NCBI GenBank assembly: GCA_030549335.1
Contig: CM060197.1
Coordinates: 21,898,501-21,962,500, forward strand
DNA: 64,000 nt
Source: Pontederia crassipes
Taxonomy: Eukaryota; Streptophyta; Magnoliopsida; Commelinales; Pontederiaceae
Direction of reading: 5' to 3'
Both the position numbers and the translations under genes were made by a program. Each line of letters opens with the position of its first letter. Position 1 is the first letter of the stretch. Below the pieces are notes generated by a model that was not told the origin of the DNA, made no database searches, and was given only the letters and a program-made list of their open reading frames with translations. This document shows, piece after piece, positions 1 through 10,674 of the stretch.

Positions 1-20
1 AGAGAACTTATTTCTCAATA

Positions 21-32
21 TGATATCAGAGC
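21..32 (+). other. Primer binding site of the copia element
   Basis: TGATATCAGAGC directly abuts the 5' LTR end and differs by one base from the usual plant copia site complementary to initiator tRNA-Met. Confidence 0.75.
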
Positions 33-165
33 AGTAACGATCTGATCCTTATTCCTCTCCCTTCTCTCCTCAATCTAGATGGATGACAGGTCTATTCCGA
101 CCTAGATCCATAGTTCTTAAGATCGGCGCTTGATCTTTTTTCCGTGGAACCCGTCGTGCTCAACC

Positions 166-990
166 ATGGCCGATCAAAAAGCTTCATCTAGCAACTCTGG
201 TGTTAAATCCACCCTCAGCACTCCACTCGGTATCAATATCAAACTTGATGGTACCAATTAGCTCCTCTGGTCCACGGCATTTGAGCGCTACGTAGGGTTC
301 CACAGGAAGAAGCATATCCTCACCAAATCTGAAGAACGTACAGAAGATTGGGATGCTGACAATGATTGGGTCGCCTCTGCCATGCTCAATAGCACGACCG
401 AATCTGTTGCCAAACAGGTCATGGTTTATAGGTCAGCCAAGACTATGTGGGAGGTACTTCAAAAACTTCACTCTCATAAAAGCAATATATCTCGCCTTTA
501 CAAAGCTCTTGAAGAAATCCAATCATGCAAGAAAACTGATCAGCCATTAGCAAATTATTTTGGGACATTAACTAACCTCTAGAATGAACAAGATATCTAT
601 CAGCCTCTCTCTGCAGATATCAAAGTGTTGGCTGAACAACGTGATCAAATTAGATCCGTTCAGCTTTTCTCTGGTATTGGTCCTGAGTATAAATCCGTTA
701 AGGATCAGTTGATGACACAGGAAACTATTCCAACCCCCGAAGAAATCTATGCTCGACTCTCCCGTATCGATGATTTCTCACTTCATACGGATGCATATGC
801 ACTTCCTACACGTTGAAGAGGAAGAGGATTTTTCCCTGACAAAGGCAAAGGTCGTGGACGTGGACGAGGAAATGACTCTGGAGGACGTGGTAAATTCTTG
901 TGACCACTGTCATCGATCCAATCATCCCTCTGACCGTTGCTGAGAAAAGTTTGGATATCCTGCTGACCACCCAAAGGTTTATGCTGCCAC
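166..990 (+). pseudogene. copia gag remnant
   Basis: The frame opens at ATG 166 and reads through a gag-like region (W-W-E-V-L-Q and L-x-x-L-K-type motifs of UBN2/retrotran_gag). In-frame stops occur at 259 (TAG), 580 (TAG) and 814 (TGA), and the frame then shifts. A Gly/Arg-rich stretch and a Cys/His cluster (C-D-H-C-H, near 899-915) suggest the decayed nucleocapsid zinc knuckle. It is non-functional. Confidence 0.85.
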
Positions 991-1000
991 TACAAATGAG

Positions 1001-4000
1001 TTGGATATTCTAATATCAAAAGAAGAATATGATCGCCTTCGTTCTCTGTCTATTATTGAATCTGCATCTTCGTCAACTGGTGCTGCTGTAATGCATCATT
1101 CAGGTACTCTTGCTCTCTCTACTAGTTCTCAATTTGACTGGATTGCCGATTCGGGTGCCTCCTCACACATAACAGGTGATGCCTCTTTCTTCTCATCCCT
1201 CAAATCTCTATCGAATCCACTTAATGTCAAAGTTATTGATGGTTCTCTCTCTCCGGTCACTGGCCTTGGCACAGTTTCTATTAATTGTGACCTCTCCCTC
1301 GATAATGTTATGTATGCTCCAAAGTTTGCTCTAAGCCTTCTTTCGATCAGCCAGCTAACAAAGTCCTTAAATTGTCGAGCACTTTTTTATGACTCTTTGT
1401 TCTGCAGGATCTCCAAACGATGAGACAAATTGGTGGAGGATTTGAACGTGATGGACTCTATTATCTCCAACCATCTATAAAAAATTCCACAGCCTACACT
1501 ACCAGCATTTCCCTACAACTCCATCGCCGCCTAGGTCATCCCAGTTTGACTATTCTTCGTCGACAATTTCCTAACATTTCAAGTACTGAGGTTCTTGAGT
1601 GTGAGACTTGTCAAATAGGAAAGCATCATCGTACTGTTTTCCACCTCGTCTTGACAAACGAGAAGAAAGTCCATTTTCACTAGTGCATGCTGATTTGTGG
1701 GGTCCTTGTCGAGTTTCCAACAATAGGCATTTTAAATATTTCTTGATTTTAGTAGATGATTTTTCTAGAGTCACTTGGGTTTATATATTGCAAAATAAAA
1801 TAGAAACTCCTCGAATTATTCGAGAATTTTTTACAAAAATAAAAATCCAGTTCTTTACCTCTATTAAAATTTTTCGCAGCGACAATGGACTTGAGTTTGC
1901 AAATTCTGATCTTTCATCATTTTTTAAATCTGTTGGTGTAATTCATCAAACTTCTTGTGTAAAAACATCTCAGCAAAATAGCGTTGCTGAACGAAAACTT
2001 TGCCACTTGCTGGATGTTGCTCGCACCCTCCTCTTCCATATGAAAGTACCCTCCACCTATTGGTCAGATGCCATTCTCACCGCGGGTTATCTCATTAATC
2101 GAGTTTCATCATCGGTTCTCAATGGACAAATTCTATTCCATCTCCTTTTCCCAAGAAAGTCTTTATTTCCTGTTCCTCGTGTTTTCGGATGTCAATGTTT
2201 TGTTCACCTCTTTCACACTGATAAGTTAGCTCCTCGAGCAATCAAGTGCATCTTTTTAGGGTACTCGCGAACTCAAAAAGGTTACAGGTGCTATGATCTT
2301 ACTTCTCGCAGGTCCTATGTTAGTGCTGGTGATACTTTTTTTGAAGACAAACCTTACTTTTCGAACCTTGCGGATAACTTGAGAGTCATCTAATTTCAAT
2401 TCCTGACCCATCACAGGATTTACCGCCACAACAGCCACAGTCTCCTCCATCGCCTGTACCACCCCAGAGAGTTTATAGCCGCCGACATACTCATCACCCT
2501 CCACAACCTCTGCCGGACCTTGATGATGAACCACTCTTCACGATTCCATCATGTGATCCTCCAAACAATCCTGACTTGTTGGAAGAAGATCCTCCTCAGG
2601 TAACTCATGACCTAGATGTTCCTATTGCACATCGTAAGGGCACTAAGTCTTGTGTGAAATATCCTCTATATAATTTTATGACTTTTGATCATTTGTCTCC
2701 TGCTGTCAAAGTTTTTTCAGCTTCTCTTGATAGTCTTTTTATTCCCCGCAACCATTCTGAAGCATTCCACCATTCGTGCTAGAAAACTGCTATGGATGAG
2801 GTGATGTCCGCTCTGCAATCTAGAGAGACTTGGGAACTTGTAAACCTCCCAACTGATGCAACAGTAGTTGGTTGTCGGTGGGTGTTCACCCTCAAGTATC
2901 TTCCTGATGGGACGGTTGATCGTTACAAGGCTCGTTTAGTAGCCAAAGGTTACACCCAGACTTATGGAGTAGATTATTTTGAAACTTTCTCACCAGTTGC
3001 TCGCTTTAATTCGGTTCGAATTTTACTTTCTGTTGCTGTCAACTCTGAATGGCAAGTTCACCAGCTTGATGTTAAGAATGCTTTCTTATATGGTGATCTT
3101 ACTGAAGAAGTTTACATGGAACATCTGCCTGGGTATATTACTCAGGGGGAGTGTTCAAAGGTTTGCAAGTTGAAGAAAGCAATCTATGGGCTCAAACAAA
3201 GTCCAAGAGCATGGTTTGAAAAATTCAGCAGAACTATTGAAGAATATGGCTTTAGTCAATCCTCTTCAGACCATTCAACATTCTTTTTACATACTTCTAA
3301 AGGTTCAGTCATCCTCATAGTTTATGTAGATGACATTTTAACATCTGGTAGTGACACCGACGGTATTTTGGCAGCAAAGAAGTTTCTGCAATCTCAGTTT
3401 GTGACCAAAGATTTTGGTCTAATAAAATACTTCTTAGGCATTGAAGTAAATCAGTTTGATGATGGATTCATTCTTTCTCAAAGAAAATACGTTTTGAACC
3501 TATTAAAGGAAGTTGGTATGATGAACTGTAAAATAGCCACCATTCCTATGGATCCACAACTACCTCTAGCTGATTTGAGCAGTCCTCTTCTAGAAGATGT
3601 CACCAGATATAGAGCTATGGTTGGTAAACTTCTGTATCTCACTGTAACTCGTCCTGATATTTCTTATGCCGTTGGTCGCCTAAGTCAATTTATGCAAGAA
3701 CCATGTGAAGTACATTGGGCAGGTGTATGTTAGGTTTTACGATATCTAAAAGCCTCCCCAGGGAAAGGTCTTCACTTAAAAAATCATGGACATTTAAAAG
3801 TGTGGGGTTATTCTGATGTAGATTATGCCGGGGCTCATGAAAATAGAAGATCAACCACTGGTTATTGTACTTATGTTGGTGGAGATCTTGTAACATGGCG
3901 CAGCAAGAAACAAGATGTGGTCTCACGCTCTAGCGCGAGTCAGAATATAGGGCAATGACTCATACTACATGTGAACTCTTATGGGTCATCTCTTTTCTAC

Positions 4001-4272
4001 GTGATTTTGGAATTTCTGTTACTTCTCCAGTACCTATGTATTGTGATAACAAAGCTGCAATATTTATTACAAACAATCCTGTGTTTCATGAGAGGACTAA
4101 ACACATAGAAGTTGACTGTCACTTCATTCGTGATGCTATTACAACTATGAAGATATCCACTCCACACTTGGCCACTGAACTAGCTGACATCTTTACCAAA
4201 GCACTTCCCAAGAAGAAACTCCTGGTTATATGTTCCAAGCTGAGCCTAAATGATATTTACGCTCCAGCTTGA
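1001..4272 (+). pseudogene. copia pol remnant (protease, integrase, RT, RNase H)
   Basis: Protease shows the catalytic D-S-G-A at 1148-1159. Near 1420 the frame shifts into a GAG-pre-integrase segment (H-R-R-L-G-H then C-x2-C-x-I-G-K), and near 1610-1640 it shifts again into the integrase core, with V-D-D-F-S-R, R-S-D-N-G and a late A-E-R motif. An in-frame TAG at 2780 precedes the reverse transcriptase at 2792-3733, which keeps the copia active-site motif Y-V-D-D (3323-3334). A stop at 3733 and another shift near 3950 break the RNase H, which still shows the D-N-K-A-A-I and R-T-K-H-I motifs before its end at 4272. The domain order is copia-type; the breaks make it a pseudogene. Confidence 0.93.
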
Positions 4273-4279
4273 GGGGGAG

Positions 4280-4520
4280 TGTTGAGATATGATTTGCATA
4301 TCTCTTCATATCTTTCCATATCTTTTCATATCTTCGCATATCCTTGTAATATTAGTTAGGATTAGTATCCCAGATTTTTTGGGATAGTATCTCAGATATT
4401 TTTGAATAATATTCCTGATTTTCTGGAGTAATATTCTCCCTTCTTGTATTGCCTACCTTGATTATAAATAGGTGGCACTAGTGTTTGGTCAATTAAAATA
4501 AGAGAACTTATTTCTCAACA
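4280..4520 (+). repeat. 3' LTR of the copia element (241 bp)
   Basis: It starts TGTTGAGA and ends TCTCAACA, a perfect 8-bp inverted terminal repeat with TG...CA ends. The 5' part holds several near-copies of a CATATCTT-like unit (4297-4350). A TATA-like TATAAATA lies near 4463, where the LTR promoter is expected. Confidence 0.93.
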
Positions 4521-4858
4521 ATGTTCATTCTTTGGTAATAAATATTCTTGGCATTCTAGTTTGACTATCATTCATGCATCTGTTTCCTAGCTTGTATACT
4601 TGCTTCTTTCACATGAAGAACCCAGCTGAACCATCTGAATCTGGTGAGTTGCCAGACTGTTAACAAACTATTCAATCAACCGTATTATATGTTGGCCTGT
4701 AGTTTTTATATTGTACTTTTAAGATAAAAACAAACACTTATTCAATAAGGACTGTTCCCTTGGTTCAGAGTTAGCTTGCTAATGAACTATTTGGTTACAT
4801 CAGTAATAAAGTACAAATTTGTTTTCGACGCAAGTTCGAATTTGTGATAGGTACAAAT
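4521..4858. other. Sequence between the copia LTR and a short retroelement
   Basis: No clear gene. A short open stretch at about 4606-4643 ends at a good splice-donor-like GGTGAGTT, but its translation does not match the BUB3 segment expected before the first recognised exon, so it is not called. Confidence 0.4.
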
Positions 4859-5037
4859 GGAACAACAACAACAAAGCCTTATCCCACTAGGTGGGGTCGG
4901 CTACATGGATCATACGACGCCATTTTTTCGTTGATCCATGTTCATGAGATTCGACAGGGTTTTACGCTGGCTGTCGGGGCCTAACACAACCCTCCTCCTT
5001 TATCCGGGCTTGGGACCGGCTATAACATAGGCGGAGT
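4859..5037 (-). mobile_element. Short non-LTR retroelement with (GTT)n tail, copy 1
   Basis: Read on the minus strand it starts ACTCCGCC and ends in a (GTT)n tail, seen as AACAACAACAAC on the plus strand. It is nearly the same as the plus-strand copy at 35305-35477 over the whole length. The last coding-like segment resembles the extreme 3' end of plant RTE-type LINEs, whose tails are TTG/GTT repeats. It may be a SINE borrowing that tail or a short LINE end. No clear target duplication was found for this copy. Confidence 0.75.
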
Positions 5038-5162
5038 TAGCTAAATAAAACAACCATTTTGGATATTTTCATAATGCATAATGGCCAATGATCTGGCTAG
5101 TAAATGCTCATAAACAATTAGAATTGCATAAACATACAGCATCATAAGATTAAAGTACCTAC

Positions 5163-5258
5163 CGTTCCTTCAAGCATCTTCAGCAATGCTTGTTGAACAC
5201 CCTCACCAGAAACATCTCTGCTTATGTTTAAACTCTCAGCCTTCTTGGTAATCTTATC
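5163..5258 (-). pseudogene. CLPX: CLPX exon fragment (antisense)
   Basis: On the minus strand, 32 codons (5258 to 5163) translate to a conserved stretch of the ATPase ClpX, the unfoldase partner of ClpP protease: [12 protein letters not shown] followed by [19 protein letters not shown]. This follows the Walker B region in the AAA+ domain. A donor-like GTAGGT follows directly at its 3' edge, as at a real exon end. The 5' edge has no acceptor AG, and no other CLPX exon was found nearby. It is probably a captured or duplicated piece of a CLPX gene, though a distant unseen exon on the minus strand cannot be fully excluded. Confidence 0.82.
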
Positions 5259-5637
5259 AATTGGAAATGGAAATCAATTGATAAAGCATTTCTGGAAAAA
5301 TTGTGTGCATTTTGTTCACTGTCTATGAATTACATATGTGAGGCTATCATATCAGGATTAGCTGGTACATGTTCTAGGGATATAGACATTCAACATCAGC
5401 TCTTTAAAAAATTCATGTGACATCAGATAATCTACCACTCATGAATGGTCAATATGCTTGGGCATATTAATAGTCAATATATCCTTAACTGTATCATTAC
5501 ATATTCTTAATGTCATTACTCTAAACTGAATCAATCCACTTATGCTATCTGTTCATGATGATTCATTCAAGGAACCATTTTAAGAAAGTGGCTCAATGTT
5601 TCTTTGCTATTTGCTGTGTGTAAACACGGCAATGCAG

Positions 5638-6270
5638 GTATGCTTTCAAGTGCCATCGGAAATCAGAGGCTGGAAAGGATACTGTTTATCCTGTCAATGC
5701 AATGGCATTTCATCCAATGTACCATTTCCCTCTATCTTATTGTTGTCTCTAATTAAGGATATACGCTCTACAATGTCAAAAATGTACTATTTCTCTTTAT
5801 AATCTTTTGTGTTTCAGTTATGGAACATTTGCCACTGGAGGTTGTGATGGTTATGTGAATGTGTGGGATGGCAATAATAAGAAAAGATTGTATCAGGTTA
5901 GATATGCCATTTTCTGAGAAAAAAACAAATAGATTCCATTCTGATGTTGAATAAACTAATGTTGCATGGATTATTGTTTCTGACAGTATTCAAAATACCC
6001 TACTAGCATTTCGGCATTATCCTTCAGCAGAGATGGCCGTCTACTTGCTGTGGCTTCAAGCTACACGTTTGAGGAGGGCGACATTCCGTAAGTGAATTTG
6101 ATTCTTTGAATATCCCCTGGAAAGAAATGATATGGTTTGTTTCTTTGATTAAATTCTCACTTCAATGTTATCTGTGTTCTTACAGTCATGAACCTGATGC
6201 CATTTTTGTGCGGAACGTAAATGAAGTAGAAGTGAGGCCAAAGCCTAAGGCCCTACCTGCTCCTCCCTGA
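5638..6270 (+). CDS. BUB3: Mitotic spindle checkpoint WD40 protein BUB3, last four coding exons
   Basis: Coding exons are 5638-5718, 5818-5896, 5987-6087 and 6186-6270, with GT-AG introns and consistent phase; TGA is at 6268-6270. The translation runs [12 protein letters not shown], then [18 protein letters not shown], then [14 protein letters not shown] and S-S-Y-T-F-E-E-G, ending [12 protein letters not shown]. This is the C-terminal WD40 part of plant BUB3. BUB3 is a seven-blade propeller that brings BUB1/MAD3-type partners to unattached kinetochores. The earlier exons are not in 4521-5637 and must lie before the window, so the copia element at 1-4520 probably sits in a large intron. Exon sequences show no breaks. 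Confidence 0.93.
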
Positions 6271-6538
6271 ACTGGTAGCATTAGATTAATGCTGCTTGGT
6301 GCTTCTGATTTGTTTATTTCCTGTCATTTTATTCATTTCCTGGCATTTTACTACGTGACATTTTTGCTACCTGCTCTTCACTTGATATTTACCACCTCTT
6401 GTCGTCTATCATTTAGCTCTTGGGTTAATGCAACTTGCTTTTCAGAAACAAACTAGAATCCTCTGAAATAAAGATATAAATATACAAATTTAAAGAAGAT
6501 ATCAAAATTTAATTTGTAATTTGTTGTCTAATCTTTGA

Positions 6539-6889
6539 GGGACCGTTTGGTTGCGGGATAAAATTGAAGAGAATAAAATTTAAAAATATAATATTATATA
6601 TTTAAAATATTTTATTATGCATAGCTAGTGTTTAATATTATAATGATATATGATTGAATTTTTAAAAAATAAAATACGGTTGAAAATTTTGAAAAAGTTG
6701 AGTATATGTGTATTCTTCTATTTTAGAAGAATGGATATATTCTACGAGGTTAAAATGGTGATTTTCCTTTTTTCAAGGTGGTTTTACGCTTTTTAAAGTT
6801 TGACCGACGTATCTCTATTCTAGGGGGTGTTTAGTTATATTCTCGGAATAGTGACATATTTCGGTGTTTATTTTGCAACCAAACGGCCC
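6539..6889. mobile_element. Tourist/PIF-like MITE, 351 bp
   Basis: Terminal inverted repeats read GGGACCGTTTGGTTGC at the left and GGGCCGTTTGGTTGC as the complement of the right end. The element is flanked on both sides by TGA (6536-6538 and 6890-6892), a 3-bp target duplication as in PIF/Harbinger-related elements. The interior is AT-rich with no coding capacity. Confidence 0.8.
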
Positions 6890-6892
6890 TGA

Positions 6893-8132
6893 GTATTTTT
6901 ATGTTCAATAGGTAATTGTGATTATTTTTCTCGTCCTCCTTGGAGGTATGGGCATGAATTGGGTTAATGTCCTTACCATACTGTGAACTTGCATTTGGTG
7001 AAGTTGGCATGATAACAAATTCAGGTTCTAATGGATGTGATCTATCCTGTGCCTGTTTATCCACACGGGGAAAAAAGTATGTAGATATATAAAAAAATAA
7101 AATCCATCAATGTTTTGGGTGCAGTGTAATAGGAAGCTGGGATGTACACTGGGGTACTTTTGGAGCGTGAGCAGGTTAAAATGTTAATTCTAATAATCTC
7201 AACAAACTGAAATAAACTTAAATCAACCATTGGAATGAAACTATTCATGATGTCCAAGCATATTGACCATTCATGAGTAGCAAATAATATGATGTTAAAG
7301 ATGTGATGTTGCATGTATATATCCTTAGAATTGCATACCAGCTAAGCCTGATATCATTACTTTACATGTGCATAGACAGTGAACAAATGCACGCAACAAT
7401 ATTACTTGATGCGATCAAATGGTTCGTACGTTTACTGTAAAACTACATTAGTTGTAAGTGGTGTAAATGATAAAAGAATTAAATGCGTAATTGTTGTTAT
7501 GCATGGAATTTAATTTTTAAACTTCTCATCACAGTTGATCCTGACACAAATACATGATCGAAACTAGGTGCAACTTACAATGCAACGTTGTACAACTGCT
7601 GCAAATTTATATTACTAAATTATGTATTTAATTGTGATTAAAATGCATTTAGTTATATAATTTTTATAATTACTTTTTTGGTATGATCATTCTATAATAA
7701 TCTTTTTCCAACATAGGTACACCTATTATCACTTTTAATTAATAACAAGGTATTTTTGTCTTTCTTAAATCATGTCTTATTATGATTACTATAAGTGAGA
7801 TCCTCTATTCATTTTATAAAAATTAGATAATATAAATTTAAAATATCTTTATATAATTTTTTTTGTTACTGATATGCTACATTTTTTTTCCAACTTGGTC
7901 GCACCTATATCACTTTTAATTAGTAAAAGAAGTATTTTTATCTTTCCTAAATTAATGTCTTATTATGATTGCAATATGGGATATCCTCTATTCATTTTGC
8001 AGAAAGTTAGATATTCAATTTACAAAATAAGAAACCTATATTCATATATACTATAATAAAATTATAAGATAATAATATTTTGTAAGCAAAAAAAGTAATT
8101 TTAAATTCAAAGACAAGTTTAATTTGATTAGA
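6893..8132. other. AT-rich intergenic DNA
   Basis: No gene seen. Around 7690-7760 and 7880-7990 two related stretches (CACCTATNATCACTTTTAATTA-type) suggest old duplicated repeat sequence. Confidence 0.5.
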
Positions 8133-8662
8133 AGTAGGGTTCTTTTTATTAGGAGCCTAAGAAAACTCGAAAAAATGAAAATTAGATATTTGAATATAAT
8201 TTATGATAGTTTTTAATAAATTAAAATTCGTCCTCTAAAATTTGGACTCCAACCGAAAAAATTGTAGGACCCATGGAGTTTATTTTTTTATTTATATAAT
8301 TAATTCATATGTTATCAATTTTTTTATTATAGATATAATATTTTTTTTATAAAATTTCATACTTTTCTATCACATTATCGAACTCTAATTTAATAATTTT
8401 AAAATTTTAATATTATATTTTATATTTAATATAAATTTAATATTTTTGTATTAATTTTAATTGATATTATATATTTTAAAATATAATTATATAAAGTAAG
8501 ATTTCTAAAAATCATCCGAAAAAAAAATTTAATCTGTTAGAGGATGATTTTTGTTTTTTTAATGGTTTTAGGGAAGTTTTTTAAATTTTAAAAATTGATT
8601 TGGAAAATAATGATTGATTTTTTTGGACAAAAAATCAAATCCGAACTATGTTCACCCCTACT
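8133..8662 (-). mobile_element. MITE-like element, copy 1 (inverted relative to copy 2)
   Basis: It is the reverse complement of most of the element at 9311-9887, with some divergence. The ends read AGTAGGG and, complemented, AGTAGGGGTG. Perfect 10-bp direct repeats TTTGATTAGA flank it (8123-8132 and 8663-8672), fitting a target duplication. It has no coding capacity. Confidence 0.75.
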
Positions 8663-8672
8663 TTTGATTAGA

Positions 8673-9302
8673 CAAGAAAACATAATTTCTTAAAACTTTT
8701 ATTATATGATAAGATTTATATATCTAATTATTTTTTTAGGATTTTTAGAAGAATAACAATATTTTAAGTAAAATCAACAATGCGTCATTTTATATCGACT
8801 GTTTTTAATTATATTTATTTTATTTTGTATGATGTCAATATGGGCAGGTGGAAAGACAAAAATGAACCCCATATGCATATATCCACATTTAAAATGCATT
8901 ATAGAAAAAAATGGAGCAGTTTATAAGAGGAAATGTATAAAATGAAAAATATACAAAATAAAATAAAAAATACTTATAAAATATACAAAATGAAATGAAA
9001 TGAAGAAAAGGTAAAAAGTTGACGCGTGAAAATATGAGAGGCGCATCGACCCTACTTAAATAAAGAAGATTAAAATATTCTAAGAGGATTATTTCCTTAT
9101 ACCTCACATAAATTATCATAATTTTCTGCATAATTTCGTCTCTAAATCATACCACAATTTTCATCCACCAACTTTTATTAATTTTTTATTTCCGTATTTT
9201 TTTTATTTATTAAAAAACTAAATTATCCTTCTCTACTCTCTTTTAATATTTAAAATTTTAAAATAATATATAACAAATATTAAAAAAATTGAAAAAGGAG
9301 TG
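8673..9302. other. AT-rich intergenic DNA between the two MITE-like copies
   Basis: No gene or clear repeat recognised. Confidence 0.5.
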
Positions 9303-9310
9303 GGGCGCCC

Positions 9311-9887
9311 TAGGGGTGAAAGTAGTTCAGGTTGGTTCGGGTTTTCGGTCTAAAAAACTAATCGCTATTTTTCGAGTCGATTTTTAAAATTAGAAAAACC
9401 ACCCTAAAACTATTTTGAAAAAATAAAAATCATCCTTTAGGTGATCGGTTTTTTCGAGTGATTTTTTCGGAGCCCTACTTTTATATAATTATATTTTAAA
9501 AATATATTTAATAACTTAAAATTAATATAAAAATATTTAATTTTATATTAAATATAAAATATACTACTAAAATTTTAAAATTATTAAATTAGAGTTTGAT
9601 AATGTGATAGAAAAAGTATGAAATTTTATATAAAAAAATATTATATCTATAATAAAAGAATTATTAACACATGTATTAATTATATAAATAAAAAATCATA
9701 AATAAAAATCGGGCTCCACACGCCTCTACGGTTTTTTCGGGTGATGCCCTAATTTTAGCGAGTGGATTTTAATTTATTAAAAACCATTCCAAATCATATT
9801 CGGATCCCTAATTTTTAGTTTTTTTAGTTTGATTTTTTCGAGTATGATAAATTTTTCGAGTTGGTCGAATTTTTTCTTACGCCCCTA
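9311..9887 (+). mobile_element. hAT-like MITE, copy 2, 577 bp
   Basis: The ends read TAGGGGTGAA and, complemented, TAGGGGCGTA. The flanks are an exact 8-bp repeat GGGCGCCC (9303-9310 and 9888-9895), the target-duplication length expected for hAT elements. The interior matches 8133-8662 in opposite orientation and has no open frame. Confidence 0.8.
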
Positions 9888-9895
9888 GGGCGCCC

Positions 9896-10571
9896 CCTCC
9901 TCATCTGCGCTAGGGTGATTAGCGTGAAATTAGATAATTTTTTGGTTGGACTAATATAGAGGCAGCGAGCTCCGGTGGCTGTGGGATCTCCAGGACAGCG
10001 CGGGGGACGTGGACATTTCATGCTGGCCCTGGGAGGGATGATGATGCCACTCATCTGGTTGGACTCCTCATTTTTCTTTTTATCTTTTTAACTTAATTAA
10101 ACGTGTATTGTGATAAGAGCGCATGAAATGTTAAGTTTGAATTTAAATTTTAATCCTTTATCTTAATCTCATCTCCATCTAAAAATATATCTTAATCTAC
10201 TAATTCCAATCCATAACTTATTTTAATTAAATTATACTTTTTAAGGAAAAAAAATGATTGTGTTATATATATTTTTACATCTTATAAAAAAAATTTCAAC
10301 TACTCAATCCATCGTTCATCATGAACAAGATATTTATCAATAAACATATGATGGTAGCACAAATATTAAACTCATTTTTAAAATTAATTAATAAAATATT
10401 ATTGTTATTATTATTATTTCTGAAATTAAAATAATTTAATATTATTTATTTAAATTCCTGAAACGAGGACGTGACGCATTCCGATTCGTTTGCTGGTCGT
10501 AATCCACTCGAACTCCTTTTTAACGCCGGGGAAGACTCCGACCAGAAGTAGTACAACCTCCAGTTGCGTGC
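9896..10571. other. Intergenic DNA upstream of zinc-finger gene 1
   Basis: A GC-richer island at about 9960-10060 stands out from AT-rich surroundings but has no recognisable coding content. The rest is AT-rich up to the promoter. Confidence 0.5.
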
Positions 10572-10579
10572 TATTTATA
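10572..10579 (+). promoter_or_regulatory. TATA box of zinc-finger gene 1
   Basis: TATTTATA lies 103 bp upstream of the chosen ATG. The flanking GCGTGCTATTTA is kept at the same relative place in the paralogue (13863-13874), which supports a promoter role. Confidence 0.6.
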
Positions 10580-10674
10580 TCGTCCTAACTTGGAGCCCTT
10601 TCCGCCGCCTCGCTTCCAGTCACAGGTCTTCTCTGTGTTCCTACACTTCCTTCTCTCTCCCTCGCTTGTTCGTC

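Larger units (their letters stand above)
1..4520 (+). mobile_element. Ty1-copia LTR retrotransposon, degenerate, 5' end cut by window
   Basis: The last 20 bases of the 5' LTR (1-20) match the end of the 3' LTR (4501-4520) apart from one base. A primer binding site resembling the initiator-tRNA-Met type follows at 21-32 (TGATATCAGAGC). A polypurine tract GAGGGGGAG sits at 4271-4279, directly before the 3' LTR. Between them lie remains of gag, protease, integrase, reverse transcriptase and RNase H in that order, which is the copia order (integrase before reverse transcriptase). Frameshifts and internal stops show that the copy cannot encode its own movement. It runs in the same direction as BUB3, whose first visible exon is about 1.1 kb downstream, so it may lie in a BUB3 intron. 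The target-site duplication cannot be tested because the 5' LTR start is outside the window. Confidence 0.95.

Noticed and set aside
4606-4645. Upstream BUB3 exon ending at GGTGAGTT
   Set aside because: Translation does not match the residues that precede the first recognised exon in plant BUB3, and no acceptor context supports it.
10564-10674. N-terminal extension of zinc-finger gene 1 upstream of ATG 10675
   Set aside because: It has no ATG, overlaps the TATA box, and is not like family N-termini; the same applies to 13865-13921 and 27391-27308.
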